Part shown: positions 8,771-17,500 of the stretch, piece after piece
How the letters are laid out: each line of letters begins with the position of its first letter
Numbering within the stretch: position 1 is the first letter of the stretch
From: Phycisphaeraceae bacterium
GTDB lineage: Bacteria; Planctomycetota; Phycisphaerae; Phycisphaerales; UBA1924
Reading direction: 5' to 3'
NCBI GenBank assembly: GCA_015200025.1
Contig: CP054186.1
Coordinates: 372,001-436,000 of the forward strand
DNA: 64,000 nucleotides
Position numbers and translations under genes: made by a program
The notes under the pieces: generated by a model
The model's input: the letters and a program-made list of their open reading frames with translations, nothing else
The model's database searches: none
Told to the model about the DNA's origin: nothing

Positions 8771-9598
8771 ATGGCCGACGGTTCGGTGCCACACTCCTTC
8801 GGGCCCTACGAACTCACGCGGCCTCTCCCGCCGAGCCGGCATGGGCTCCGGCAGATGGCCGTCCACCGACGCACCCAGACCAGCCACGTCGTCCACACCC
8901 TTGCCATCGGCGCCGACCGCTCCTCCGTGCGACGGGTCCTCGCCGCCCTCGAGCGGCTCTCCGCAAGCCGGCTCCCCCACGCCCTGCCGATCTCGGATTT
9001 CGCCCTCATCGAACCCTCGGGGGTCCGCGTCGTCACCCCCCACGTCGGCGCTCACGACTCGCTCTTTACGATCAGCGACCTCGCCCGAGGGAAGGGCGGC
9101 CGGCTGACGCCCTCCGAAACCACCCGCGCCATCGAGCACCTCCTCGAAGCCTTCGACGCCGGGCAACGCGCCGGCGTCCACCACGGCCACCTCGGGCCCG
9201 ACGAAGTCCTCGTGGATTCCCGCGGGAGCGTCCACGTCGAGTTCTACGGGATGGCCTTCCTCATCGCCTCTCAGAACGCCAACGTGTCCGACCCCGATCC
9301 CGTTGAATCCGCCCGCGAGGTCCGACGCGTCGCCGACATCGCCTTCCAGCTCGTCACCGGCGCCCAGCCCCCCCCCGGGGGCGTCTTCGCGCGGGACCTC
9401 GCCGGGCTGGGCCGCGGCGGGCTCGCGGCGTGGTTCGGGCGCGCCCTCGACCCCCTCGAGGGCTTCGCCAACGCCTCGGACGCGCTCCACGCGCTGCGGA
9501 ACCCGCCGCCCGCGACCCCCGAGGGTCTCCCACGCCTGATCCCCACCGTCCGGTCCGCACTCGGGTTCCGTTCCGCGCTCGGACGCCGACCGCGCTGA
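8771..9598 (+). CDS. Protein-kinase-like protein, probable pseudokinase
   Basis: A 275-residue cytosolic protein. It follows the serine/threonine kinase layout (FGPYELTRPL at the start, a catalytic-loop-like segment at 136-149, an activation-loop start at 154-163), but the key residues are gone. Where HRDLKPxN is expected it has H138-G139-H140-L-G-P-D-E145, and where DFG is expected it has F158-Y159-G160. No ATP-anchoring Lys context is evident. The remainder (RAIEHLLEAFDAGQRAGVHHGH and DIAFQLVTGAQPPP) is kinase C-lobe-like. It is shorter than active bacterial kinases and has no sensor domain. Divergent from the accD operon, 248 nt away. Role unknown; scaffolding is an inference. Confidence 0.7.
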   Translation: MADGSVPHSFGPYELTRPLPPSRHGLRQMAVHRRTQTSHVVHTLAIGADRSSVRRVLAALERLSASRLPHALPISDFALIEPSGVRVVTPHVGAHDSLFTISDLARGKGGRLTPSETTRAIEHLLEAFDAGQRAGVHHGHLGPDEVLVDSRGSVHVEFYGMAFLIASQNANVSDPDPVESAREVRRVADIAFQLVTGAQPPPGGVFARDLAGLGRGGLAAWFGRALDPLEGFANASDALHALRNPPPATPEGLPRLIPTVRSALGFRSALGRRPR

Positions 9599-9602
9599 GC
9601 CC

Positions 9603-11195
9603 TCACGGCGTCGGGTACATCGCGTGGACCCTGAGCCCCTGACCCGTGTACACCCCGCGGCGGGCCCAGACCGCCCCGTGGTTCATCCACGTGCTGATCA
9701 CCACATCCGTCGCGCCCGTCGTCGCGGCCTCACGCGGCGCGAGGATCGGCCAGCCCAACAGCATCCGCCCGTGCTTGGCGGGGTCGTCGTCCGTCACCGC
9801 GACGATCACCGCGGGGCTCGTCGCCAGGACCGACGCCAACTCGATCGTGTGCCGCCCCGCTCCGTGGATCACCACCCGCCGGCCCGCGAGCGACCCGAGC
9901 AACTCCATCGCACGCTCCGCCGCCCCCGACGGGACCGAACCCGACCCCGCGGGCGTCGACCCCGTGAACGCGCACGGGAGCGACGCGGGCCACCACCTCG
10001 GGCCCGACGCCGACGCCGTGCTCAACACCCCGTCCACCGCGTCCGCGTGCGCCCAAAGGCCGAACCGCCGCCCCGCCCCGGCGTGCGCCGCGACCGACAT
10101 CGCCCCGATCCCGATCTCCAAGGCTCGGCGAACGCCCAACGCCATCGCCCGCCCGACCCCCGCGTGGTCCGTCTCCGTCGGCGCCTCCACGATCACGCCC
10201 GTCCGCCCATCGTCCACCGCCGCCGCCGCTCCCGACCTCGTCCGTGCCACCACCGGCACACACCCCCGCGCCATCGCCTCGATCAGCGAGAGGCTCAGCC
10301 CCTCCGCCCGCGACGCCAGCACGAACACGTCGTGCTCGTCCAGCACCCGCGCGACGTGGTCCGGGGGCAGCTCGGCCAAACGGCGCACCCGCGGCCGCGA
10401 CGCGCACGCCGCGTCGATCTCACCCTCCGCGGGCCCACCGCCCAGCAGCGTCAGGCGGTGATCAACCCCCATCCGCGACAACTCGTCCGACATCGCGATC
10501 AACGCGCCCACCCGTTTCTGATCGTCGTCGATCCGACCCGTGTAGATCAACCGCGCCGGCCGAGGCCCCAGCGGCGGACGCGGCGCGGGCGACCCGGGAA
10601 CCTCCACCCCGTACGGCACGCGCTCGATCTCCGCCGCCCGGCGGGGCAGGCCCGCGATCAGCTGGTCGTGCAGCGTCGGGCTGACGGCCACGAACCGCGC
10701 GATCACCGGCTCGTACCGGGCGAGCACGGCCGCGTCGTACGGCGAATCCAGGTGCTGCCACCCCACGACCCGGACCGACTCGGGCTCGAGCGCACAGATC
10801 GAGGCGGCGATCCCGTAGCAATCGCCCAGCAGGTTCGGGCTCAAGACCACCGGACCGCCGCCCGTTGGGCGGAGCGAACGGACCAGGTCCCGGTAGGCGC
10901 GGACGAACACCGCGAGATCGCCCCCGCGGTGCTCGAGCGACGGGAGCGATGAGAGATCGGCGACCTCGACCCCGGCGAGCGCCGGGGCCGGCAACGGACG
11001 CTCCCCGGGCTTGGGGGCGTGCAACGCCACGACCACCCGCCGGCCACGCGCCGGGAGGGCTCGCGCCAGGCGCAGCGCCCAGGTCGTCACCCCGCTGACG
11101 GTCGCCCCGTGCGGGAGCGCGATCAGCAGCGGGGCCTTATCGGTGGAAGGGGCGGGAGGGGAGGCGGGGGGTGGTGTGGGTGGGTGGTCGCGCAT
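9603..11195 (-). CDS. GT4-type glycosyltransferase with C-terminal nucleotide-binding-like domain
   Basis: A 530-residue protein starting at ATG 11195. Residues ~20-370 form a GT-B glycosyltransferase: PHGATVSGVTTWALRLARAL at the N-domain, RPARLIYTGRIDDDQKRVGA opening the C-domain, and the donor-binding DVFVLASRAEGLSLSLIEAM with the family's E-x7-E spacing. After a linker, residues ~435-530 add a Rossmann-like segment (GRRVVIHGAGRHTIELASVL, then VAVTDDDPAKHGRMLLGWPI) like the nucleotide-binding N-terminal domains of sugar-modifying acyltransferases. Substrate unknown; an envelope polysaccharide is likely. It begins 28 nt after the Memo-like gene. Confidence 0.85.
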   Translation of the reverse strand: MRDHPPTPPPASPPAPSTDKAPLLIALPHGATVSGVTTWALRLARALPARGRRVVVALHAPKPGERPLPAPALAGVEVADLSSLPSLEHRGGDLAVFVRAYRDLVRSLRPTGGGPVVLSPNLLGDCYGIAASICALEPESVRVVGWQHLDSPYDAAVLARYEPVIARFVAVSPTLHDQLIAGLPRRAAEIERVPYGVEVPGSPAPRPPLGPRPARLIYTGRIDDDQKRVGALIAMSDELSRMGVDHRLTLLGGGPAEGEIDAACASRPRVRRLAELPPDHVARVLDEHDVFVLASRAEGLSLSLIEAMARGCVPVVARTRSGAAAAVDDGRTGVIVEAPTETDHAGVGRAMALGVRRALEIGIGAMSVAAHAGAGRRFGLWAHADAVDGVLSTASASGPRWWPASLPCAFTGSTPAGSGSVPSGAAERAMELLGSLAGRRVVIHGAGRHTIELASVLATSPAVIVAVTDDDPAKHGRMLLGWPILAPREAATTGATDVVISTWMNHGAVWARRGVYTGQGLRVHAMYPTP

Positions 11196-11223
11196 CGTGC
11201 GCGTCGCCGGGCGGGGCCTTCGG

Positions 11224-12573
11224 TCAGTTCATCACCACGGCGGCGGAGGAGACCATGGCGTTGCCCTGCTCGTCCATCGCGGCGGCGTAGTTGAGGATCT
11301 CCACGTCGTCGGGGTTCACCAGCTTGAGCGCCGCCACGATGTTCCCGGTCGAGCACCACCGCGTCGGGTTCTGCTGCCAGGCCATCGCCGCGACCAGCTC
11401 GTCCGGCTTGTTGTTCCGCACCAGGTCGAGCATCTCGCGGTCGTGCTGGAAGACCTTGTTGCGGGCGGCCCCGACCTCGGGCGTGTCCCCCGCCATCGCC
11501 TGAGGGTCCCCGAACGCCGGGCCCACGTGCGAAAGATCGGCCGACGCAACGATCAGCGTCTTGCCCGGGAGCGAGGCGATCGCCCCGCGCAACGCCTCGA
11601 CGAACGGCATCAACGCCACGCCCCTGCCGTCGTAACTCTCACCGTTGTTGACCGCCGGGTCGTGCACGAGCACGCCCAAGACCTTGGGGAACACCCCGCC
11701 CTCGCCCATGCAGTGCTGGATCCACGGGAGATGCAGCTCGATCGAGTGCTCACGCTCGTGGTCGTACCGGTTCGCGACCAGCCCCTCCCCCAGCGCCCCC
11801 ACGAGACGGTCCAGGAGCTCGCGGTCCAGCTCGCACGTCCCCAGCGGGGTCTGGTAGCTCTTGTTGCACGCGACCACCCCCGTGCCCTCGCCGAAGTGGT
11901 TCGTCCCCAGGATCACGATCCGGTCCGGACGGTCCACGACACGCATCCGCCCGTACACCGCCGCGTAGTTGAGCCACCCGCGCGGGTAATCCAGGTGCGG
12001 GGCGATCACGGCCTTGGGCAACGCGTCGAAACTCGGGTTGTCCACGTTCTCCAGCGACTTGGCGATCCACGTGTCGAACAGCTCCTTGAGCTTGCGCACG
12101 CCCGCCTTCTCGCGGTCCTGAGGCGTCGCCTCCTGCCCCGCCTCGCTCGCCCCCAGGGCCTCGACGAACTGCGCCGTCGCCGCGGGCGGGAGCGTGTCCG
12201 ACCCGTCGAACTCGGCCCGAAGCGCCGCGATCATCGCGTCGAACTTCGGACCGAAGATCAACCCCGCGTCGTCGAGCTGCGCCACCAAAGGCTCCACGTG
12301 CTCGCGCGCCAGCCCTCGCCCCACCTGCGCCACGATCTCGTCGATCGTGCGCGTCCCGTCCATCAGCGGGAGCACCACCTGGAACGCCGGCGCCGTCACC
12401 ACCATCCGGTCCGACACCTGCTTGGCGTCCGCCAGGCCCATGGCCTGCTGCCCACCGACATTGACCGGGAACCCCCGGACCGCCCGGAGCTTGGGCTTCT
12501 GCTGGTGGGGCGCGTTGGGATCGAACGGGGCCGCGGGTTGAGCCCCCTCGGGAGGCAAGTTGATGCTCGACAT
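11224..12573 (-). CDS. MEMO1-family protein (AmmeMemoRadiSam system protein B type)
   Basis: A 449-residue protein. Residues ~160-449 match the Memo fold, related to iron-dependent dioxygenases: AVIAPHLDYPRGW and VILGTNHFG carry the metal-binding His, EHSIELHLPWIQH is a family hallmark, and RWCSTGNIVAAL holds the conserved Cys. The first ~150 residues are an added helical, winged-helix-like domain (DGTRTIDEIVAQVGRGLARE and so on) resembling PqqD-type domains in outline. The usual AMMECR1 and radical-SAM partners are not adjacent; the neighbour is a glycosyltransferase 28 nt downstream. The reaction is unknown. Confidence 0.85.
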   Translation of the reverse strand: MSSINLPPEGAQPAAPFDPNAPHQQKPKLRAVRGFPVNVGGQQAMGLADAKQVSDRMVVTAPAFQVVLPLMDGTRTIDEIVAQVGRGLAREHVEPLVAQLDDAGLIFGPKFDAMIAALRAEFDGSDTLPPAATAQFVEALGASEAGQEATPQDREKAGVRKLKELFDTWIAKSLENVDNPSFDALPKAVIAPHLDYPRGWLNYAAVYGRMRVVDRPDRIVILGTNHFGEGTGVVACNKSYQTPLGTCELDRELLDRLVGALGEGLVANRYDHEREHSIELHLPWIQHCMGEGGVFPKVLGVLVHDPAVNNGESYDGRGVALMPFVEALRGAIASLPGKTLIVASADLSHVGPAFGDPQAMAGDTPEVGAARNKVFQHDREMLDLVRNNKPDELVAAMAWQQNPTRWCSTGNIVAALKLVNPDDVEILNYAAAMDEQGNAMVSSAAVVMN

Positions 12574-12775
12574 GACCTAGTCTAGCGCGAGGACACCCCG
12601 CCCCGACGGCCACAGGTCGGGGCGACGCTTCAGCCCAAGGGTCGCACCCCGGGCGTGTGGACGAGCCCCCCGGGGGGGCCTAACGTTCAGGCCCGGGTAA
12701 ACGCGCCCGGCGATTCGTTCGGAAAGCATTCGGACCGTCGGGCGACCGGCCCTCGGCCCCATCGCGGGACCAGCC

Positions 12776-13102
12776 ATGAGCAGCATCATCGATTCCCTCA
12801 AGACCGGGCAGACCATCCAGTGCACGGTGGCCAAGCTGCCCCAGGCCATCGACGACCGCGACACGATCGCGCGGCTCATGCGCAACGACCCCACGAACCG
12901 CAAGGCCCTCCGCCGGGCGCAGCACCTGCGCCGCCAGCGGATGGTGGTGTACAACCGCGGCAACCGCGACTGGGTCAGCCGCGAAACCTGCGCCAAGGTC
13001 GTCATCGTCGCCCCGGGCCAGGCCTGGTCGATGCCCTACACGCTCGACTTCGCCCGCGACCTCCAGAAGGTCGAGAAGTACCTGACCATCAAAACCAAGT
13101 AA
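12776..13102 (+). CDS. Small basic protein, unknown function
   Basis: A 108-residue protein rich in Arg/Lys, with a patch at residues 33-58 (RLMRNDPTNRKALRRAQHLR then RQRM) that could bind nucleic acid. The ends (MSSIIDSLKTGQTIQCTVAK and VEKYLTIKTK) look like beta strands. There is no signal peptide or membrane segment. It stands alone between the divergent Memo-like gene (203 nt away) and the CusF-like lipoprotein gene (86 nt downstream). No family was recognised; high GC3 and regular composition support it as a real gene. Confidence 0.7.
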   Translation: MSSIIDSLKTGQTIQCTVAKLPQAIDDRDTIARLMRNDPTNRKALRRAQHLRRQRMVVYNRGNRDWVSRETCAKVVIVAPGQAWSMPYTLDFARDLQKVEKYLTIKTK

Positions 13103-13188
13103 CACCCGAGCACCTCGCCGCGTGCCCGACGCCGAGGGTGGAGGCCGCGCCTCACGCCCGGGCCGATTCCGCGCCGGTACCATCGGGC

Positions 13189-13614
13189 ATGATCTTCAAT
13201 CCGAGGTCGTGCGGGATGTTCGTGGCCCCGGTGGCTGTCGCGGCGGCGTGCGCGGCGGGCCTTGGGTCCGGGTGCAGCAAAAAAGTCTCGCCCCTGCCCG
13301 ACGGGCCCTCCCACTCGGTGCGGGGCCAGATCGAGGGTCTGCCGGTGGCCGGGGACGCGCGCACGTTCCTTCGGATCCACCACGAGGAGATCCCCGGGTG
13401 GGCCTACGAAGACGGGCGCACGGGGATGGCCGCCATGGTGATGCCGTTCCCGATCGACCCCGGGGTTTCGCTCGAGGGGATCGCGGTCGGCGACACGGTG
13501 GCGTTCGTCGTGAAACAGACGCCCTCGACGCAGCCGCCGTGGGTGATCACGTCGATCACGAAACTCCCGGCGGGGACCGTGCTCGATTTCAGCGGGCGAG
13601 GGGAGCCCCGCTGA
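13189..13614 (+). CDS. CusF-like copper-binding lipoprotein
   Basis: A 141-residue protein from ATG 13189. The signal peptide ends in a lipobox-like GLGSGC with the mature protein starting CSKK. The mature domain has the layout of small periplasmic copper/silver-binding domains: VRGQIEGL, then LRIHHEEIPGW, then GMAAMVMPFPID with a Met-x-Met pair, and GVSLEGIAVGDTVAFVV. Candidate metal ligands are the His pair, the Trp and the two Met. Function as a copper chaperone or sensor is inferred. It ends 3 nt before the stop of the convergent HDOD gene. Confidence 0.75.
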   Translation: MIFNPRSCGMFVAPVAVAAACAAGLGSGCSKKVSPLPDGPSHSVRGQIEGLPVAGDARTFLRIHHEEIPGWAYEDGRTGMAAMVMPFPIDPGVSLEGIAVGDTVAFVVKQTPSTQPPWVITSITKLPAGTVLDFSGRGEPR

Positions 13615-13617
13615 TCG

Positions 13618-14850
13618 TCACGCCGCGAGGCGGCGGAGTTGCCCCTTGATGCCCTCGTGGTCGTCGTCGGGGGCGGGGTCGAGCGAGAACGCGAGCCGGA
13701 TCAGGGCGAGCGAGTTCTCCGAGGCGGCGACGCGGCAGCAGGCGATGCGTTCCCCGGCCCGGTCGGTGAGGTACGCCGCCGCCATCCCGATCCCGTCGCC
13801 CTGGATCTCGATCTGGTACCCGCCGAGCCTGAACCGTTCGGCGGGCGGCGAGGCCCCCGAGGCGAGCGTCCGCTCGATCAGGTCGTCGAGGACCCGGACC
13901 ATGCGCAGGTGCACACGCTCGGCGAGGGACTCGGGATCGTCGAGCGGGTCGCACACCCCCGCGAAGACCCCCTGCACCGCGACGTACTCCGAGGTCGCCT
14001 TCTCGATCACCGAGAGCAGTTCGGGCTCGGCGAGCCCCAGGTGCCGCGAGGCCAACCCGGGGGACGGCGCGGTCTCCCGCTCGGGCGTGGCGCGGTCCTT
14101 GAGATCAACCGCCCCGGCGTAATACACGACCCGGTGGAGTTGCTGTTCCTGGAGCGCCGGGGCACCGCCCACGGGTGGCTCGTGGTGCCACTCGATGGGC
14201 TTGGCGAGCAGCGGCGGGAGCCGCCAACGCTTCGCGAGCACCGCCGCCACGTCCACGTGCGTGAATGGGAGCGAGGTCCACTCGCGGTGGAACTGCCCCG
14301 GCGGATGGAGCCCCTCGCGGAGGAGATCCTCGTACGGGGGCCCGAGCATCTTGAGCATGAGCGGCACGCCGCAATCGAGCATGATCCCCGCCACGAAAGC
14401 CTCGGCGGCGAGGGCCGGCGCCAGACGCCGGGCCAGTTCGGAGGCCAGACACGCCCGGAACAGGCTCTGCCCCCAGACCCGGCGGGTGAACTCGCCCGAC
14501 GTGCCCCGCGACGCGGATTTGGCGAGGTAGAAACCCAACGACAACGACCGCAGCCTCTCGATCCCGAGCATGACGCACGCCCGGTCGACGGAGGTGATCG
14601 GGGACCGCTGGGCGAAGTGGGCGCTGTTGGCGAGCCGCAGCAACCGCCCGCTCAGCGCCGCGTCGGTGCGGATCACCCGGGCGTATTCCCCGATCCCCGC
14701 GCCCGGGTCCGACGCGATGGTCAGGACCTTCGACGCGACCTCGGGCTGCGTCTCGATCCCCGCGTGGATCAGCCGCTCCGCGAGGAAGCCGTAGAGGCTT
14801 TCAACCTCGCCCGGACCGAGTTGGCATCTGGCTCGCATCGGCTCCTGCAT
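13618..14850 (-). CDS. HDOD-domain protein
   Basis: A 410-residue protein. Residues ~15-230 match the HDOD domain, an HD-like helical domain without a full phosphohydrolase site, found in bacterial signalling proteins: AGIETQPEVASKVLTIASDP, ALSGRLLRLANSAHF and DRACVMLGIERLRSLSLGFY are typical. A second half (from ~260) with a REAVQGVFAGVCDPLDD-like region and YQIEIQGDGIGMAAAYLTDR is not recognised. It is probably a cytoplasmic regulator. ATG codons at 14850 and 14838 are both possible starts; no strong ribosome site separates them. Confidence 0.85.
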   Translation of the reverse strand: MQEPMRARCQLGPGEVESLYGFLAERLIHAGIETQPEVASKVLTIASDPGAGIGEYARVIRTDAALSGRLLRLANSAHFAQRSPITSVDRACVMLGIERLRSLSLGFYLAKSASRGTSGEFTRRVWGQSLFRACLASELARRLAPALAAEAFVAGIMLDCGVPLMLKMLGPPYEDLLREGLHPPGQFHREWTSLPFTHVDVAAVLAKRWRLPPLLAKPIEWHHEPPVGGAPALQEQQLHRVVYYAGAVDLKDRATPERETAPSPGLASRHLGLAEPELLSVIEKATSEYVAVQGVFAGVCDPLDDPESLAERVHLRMVRVLDDLIERTLASGASPPAERFRLGGYQIEIQGDGIGMAAAYLTDRAGERIACCRVAASENSLALIRLAFSLDPAPDDDHEGIKGQLRRLAA

Positions 14851-14996
14851 CCCGCGGCCCGGGCGGTCGGCCCGGTCTCGTCAGGGTTGTCGGCTCTCAT
14901 AGGACCCAAGGCCAGCCCGCGCGAGCGAACCGGGGAAACCACGGGCGGCCTCTCACATCTCGACCGCCCGCAAAGACCGAGAACCCGAGGTACGCG

Positions 14997-15704
14997 TCAC
15001 GGCTGCAGACGAGTGCCCGTCCACGGGCCGCTCGAAACCGAGCCTCCTGAGACTACGACCTCGCGGGTCCATGCGGCCCGGTCGTGCACCCGCCCGACCC
15101 CGCCCTGCCACAACTCCACCCGGTCCGCCCAGACCCGGAACCCGCCCCAGTACGGCGGACGCGGGATGTGCACGTCCACCCCGGCGATCAGCTTCGCCAC
15201 GTCGATCCCGTGCTTGTTCACCACCGCCGAGACCTTGTCCAACAACGCGCGACGGGACGCGATCGGCTCGCTTTGATCGCTCGCCCACGCGCCCAGGCGG
15301 CTCTCCCACCGGCGCGAGTTGAAGTACGCGTCGCTCTCGGCGTCGCTCGTGAGCGTCACCGGCCCTTCCACTCGCACCTGGCGGTCCGGGTGGTCCCAGT
15401 GGAAAAGCAACGCGGCCCGGGGGTTCGCCGCCAATTCGCGGCCCTTGCGGCTCGAACGGTTGGTGAAAAACTCCACGCTCCCGTCCGCCTCCCGGATCCC
15501 CCGGCACAAGACCGCCCGCACGCTCGGACGCCCCTCGGGCGTCGCCGTCGCGAGGTACACGGCGTTGGGGTTGGGTTGCTGCTTGGCCCGCCCGGCCTCG
15601 TCGTACCACGCCTTGAACAGCGGGAACGGGTCCAACGGCAAGGGGTCGGGGAGCGGGGCGTTGTGGGTGAACCGGTCGAGCAGTTGCAGCAGCATCGAGG
15701 TCAT
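14997..15704 (-). CDS. pdxH: Pyridoxamine 5'-phosphate oxidase
   Basis: A 235-residue FMN enzyme that oxidises pyridoxamine or pyridoxine 5'-phosphate to pyridoxal phosphate. Recognisable segments are DPFPLFKAWYDEA, RPSVRAVLCRG, FFTNRSSRKGRELAANPRAA, the RWESRLGAWASDQSEPI signature and the C-terminal WTGTRLQP, where RLxP is the family ending. The start at ATG 15704 fits the family length; ATG 15695 is an alternative. Divergent from dnaB with about 130 nt between. Confidence 0.95.
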   Translation of the reverse strand: MTSMLLQLLDRFTHNAPLPDPLPLDPFPLFKAWYDEAGRAKQQPNPNAVYLATATPEGRPSVRAVLCRGIREADGSVEFFTNRSSRKGRELAANPRAALLFHWDHPDRQVRVEGPVTLTSDAESDAYFNSRRWESRLGAWASDQSEPIASRRALLDKVSAVVNKHGIDVAKLIAGVDVHIPRPPYWGGFRVWADRVELWQGGVGRVHDRAAWTREVVVSGGSVSSGPWTGTRLQP

Positions 15705-15835
15705 GCCCGAGGATAGGGCGACGGCGGACAAACCCCGAGCACCGCCCCCCCGATCGTGGATCGTGGGTGGCCAACCTGACGTTTGAGGAATCCGTGCCCG
15801 CCGAGCGTTTCCTCCCGCCCGCACCGCGCCTACTC

Positions 15836-17476
15836 ATGGTCATGGCGATGAGCGAGCAGGATGTCTCGAGGTTTGGCCCGGGGCCGGGGCGGAGGCGTCC
15901 GGACACCCCAGCGGCCCCCTTGGGCAAGCTCTTTGACCGCGAGCCCCCCTACTCGCGCGAGGCCGAGGCCTCGCTGCTGGGGTCGATGATCCTCGACCCC
16001 AACCAGATCGGCGACGTGATGATGGTCGTCCGCCGGCCCGACGATTTTTACCTCGTCGAGCACCAGCACATCTACAAGGCGATCATCGAGGTCTACGACG
16101 CCCACCACTCGGGGGACCTGGTCCAGATCCAGGAGAAGCTCCGCTCGGCGGGCGTGTACGACCTGGTCGGCGGGGGCGAGAAACTGGTCGAGCTGGCCGA
16201 GGCGGTCCCCAGCGCCGTCAACGCCCCCCACTACGCCCGCATCGTCGCGGAGAAGTCCAAGCTCCGACGACTCATCGACGCCGCGGGGCGGATCCTGTAC
16301 GACGCGTACCACGTCGGGAACCTCGGGCCCGAGGGCGTCAAGGAAGTCGTCGACGCCGCGGAGACCGCGGTCTTCGAGATCGCCGAGGACGAGACCGCCA
16401 ACGAGCCCGAGGACCTCCAAACCCTCCTCCACAAGGAAATGGAGCGGCTCGAAGCCCAGGACGGGCAGGGGTACAGCGGCGTCCCGACGGGGTACGGGGA
16501 CCTCGACGAGCTCCTCCGCGGGCTCCAGCCGGGCGAGCTGATCATCGTCGCGGCGCGGCCCTCGATGGGCAAAACCGCCCTCGCGCTGAATATGGCCGAG
16601 CAGATCGCCCTGGGCGGGGGCGCCTCGGGCAAGGCCGAGGCCCGCTGCCCCATCGCCGTCTTCAGCCTCGAAATGTCCAAGGGCGCCGTCACCCAGCGTC
16701 TGATCTCCGCGCGCTCGGGGCTCTCGTCCCACCACCTCCGCAGCGGGCACGGCGTCGACTTCCGCAAGGTCATCCAGGCCTGCGGCGAGCTCGCCCAGGC
16801 CCCCGTCTTTGTCGACGACACCCCCAACATGTCCGTCATGACCCTCCGCGCCCGCGCCCGGCGCCTCTACCGGCAGCACAAGATCCGCTGCATCATGATC
16901 GACTACCTGCAGCTCCTGACCGCCCCGTCGGCCGCACGCGAGAGCCGACAGGTCGAGGTCTCCTCGATCAGCCGAGGCATCAAGGCCCTGGCCCGTGAAC
17001 TTAACGTCCCCATCGTCTGCCTGAGCCAGCTCAACCGCGCCAGCGAGCAGCGCGAGGGCAACCGCCCGCGCATGGCCGACCTGCGCGAGTCGGGCTCCAT
17101 CGAGCAGGACGCCGACGTGATCGTCCTCCTCCACCGCGAGGAGTATTACCACGTCCAGAACCCCGACTGGGCCCTGGAGAACCCCGACAAGGTCGGGATC
17201 GCCGAACTCATCGTCGCCAAGCAGCGCAACGGCCCGACCGGCGTCGTCAAACTCAAGTGGGACTCGGGCTCGACCCGCTTCAAGAACCTCGACGAGTACG
17301 CCCGCGAGCCCGTCGACATCGACCGGTACAACCGTCCCGCCGCCGGCGCCGAGCCCGCGCCGTTCGCGCCCCAGGTCTTTGTCCCCGGGCGAAAGACCGG
17401 GCCCGTGGCCGGGCACCGCGACGGGGGCGGCCCGGACCGATCGGGCGACGCGGGGATCGACGATCTCCCGGTATGA
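15836..17476 (+). CDS. dnaB: Replicative DNA helicase DnaB
   Basis: The helicase unwinds DNA at the replication fork as a hexamer. The N-terminal primase-interacting domain (residues ~35-150: EAEASLLGSMILDPNQIGDV) is followed by a RecA-like motor with Walker A (ARPSMGKTAL) and Walker B (CIMIDYLQLL), plus the arginine-finger region QRNGPTGVVKLKWDS. The C-terminus (~50 residues) is Pro/Gly-rich and poorly conserved. ATG codons at 15836, 15842 and 15848 are all possible; none has a clear Shine-Dalgarno site. No intein interrupts the motor. Confidence 0.95.
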   Translation: MVMAMSEQDVSRFGPGPGRRRPDTPAAPLGKLFDREPPYSREAEASLLGSMILDPNQIGDVMMVVRRPDDFYLVEHQHIYKAIIEVYDAHHSGDLVQIQEKLRSAGVYDLVGGGEKLVELAEAVPSAVNAPHYARIVAEKSKLRRLIDAAGRILYDAYHVGNLGPEGVKEVVDAAETAVFEIAEDETANEPEDLQTLLHKEMERLEAQDGQGYSGVPTGYGDLDELLRGLQPGELIIVAARPSMGKTALALNMAEQIALGGGASGKAEARCPIAVFSLEMSKGAVTQRLISARSGLSSHHLRSGHGVDFRKVIQACGELAQAPVFVDDTPNMSVMTLRARARRLYRQHKIRCIMIDYLQLLTAPSAARESRQVEVSSISRGIKALARELNVPIVCLSQLNRASEQREGNRPRMADLRESGSIEQDADVIVLLHREEYYHVQNPDWALENPDKVGIAELIVAKQRNGPTGVVKLKWDSGSTRFKNLDEYAREPVDIDRYNRPAAGAEPAPFAPQVFVPGRKTGPVAGHRDGGGPDRSGDAGIDDLPV

Positions 17477-17500
17477 CCCTCGCCCCGCCTCGCCGAGCGG

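Noticed and set aside
12665..12681. CCCCCCGGGGGGG self-complementary stretch before the small basic protein gene
   Set aside because: A stem with no loop room and no T-tail; likely a by-product of GC richness.
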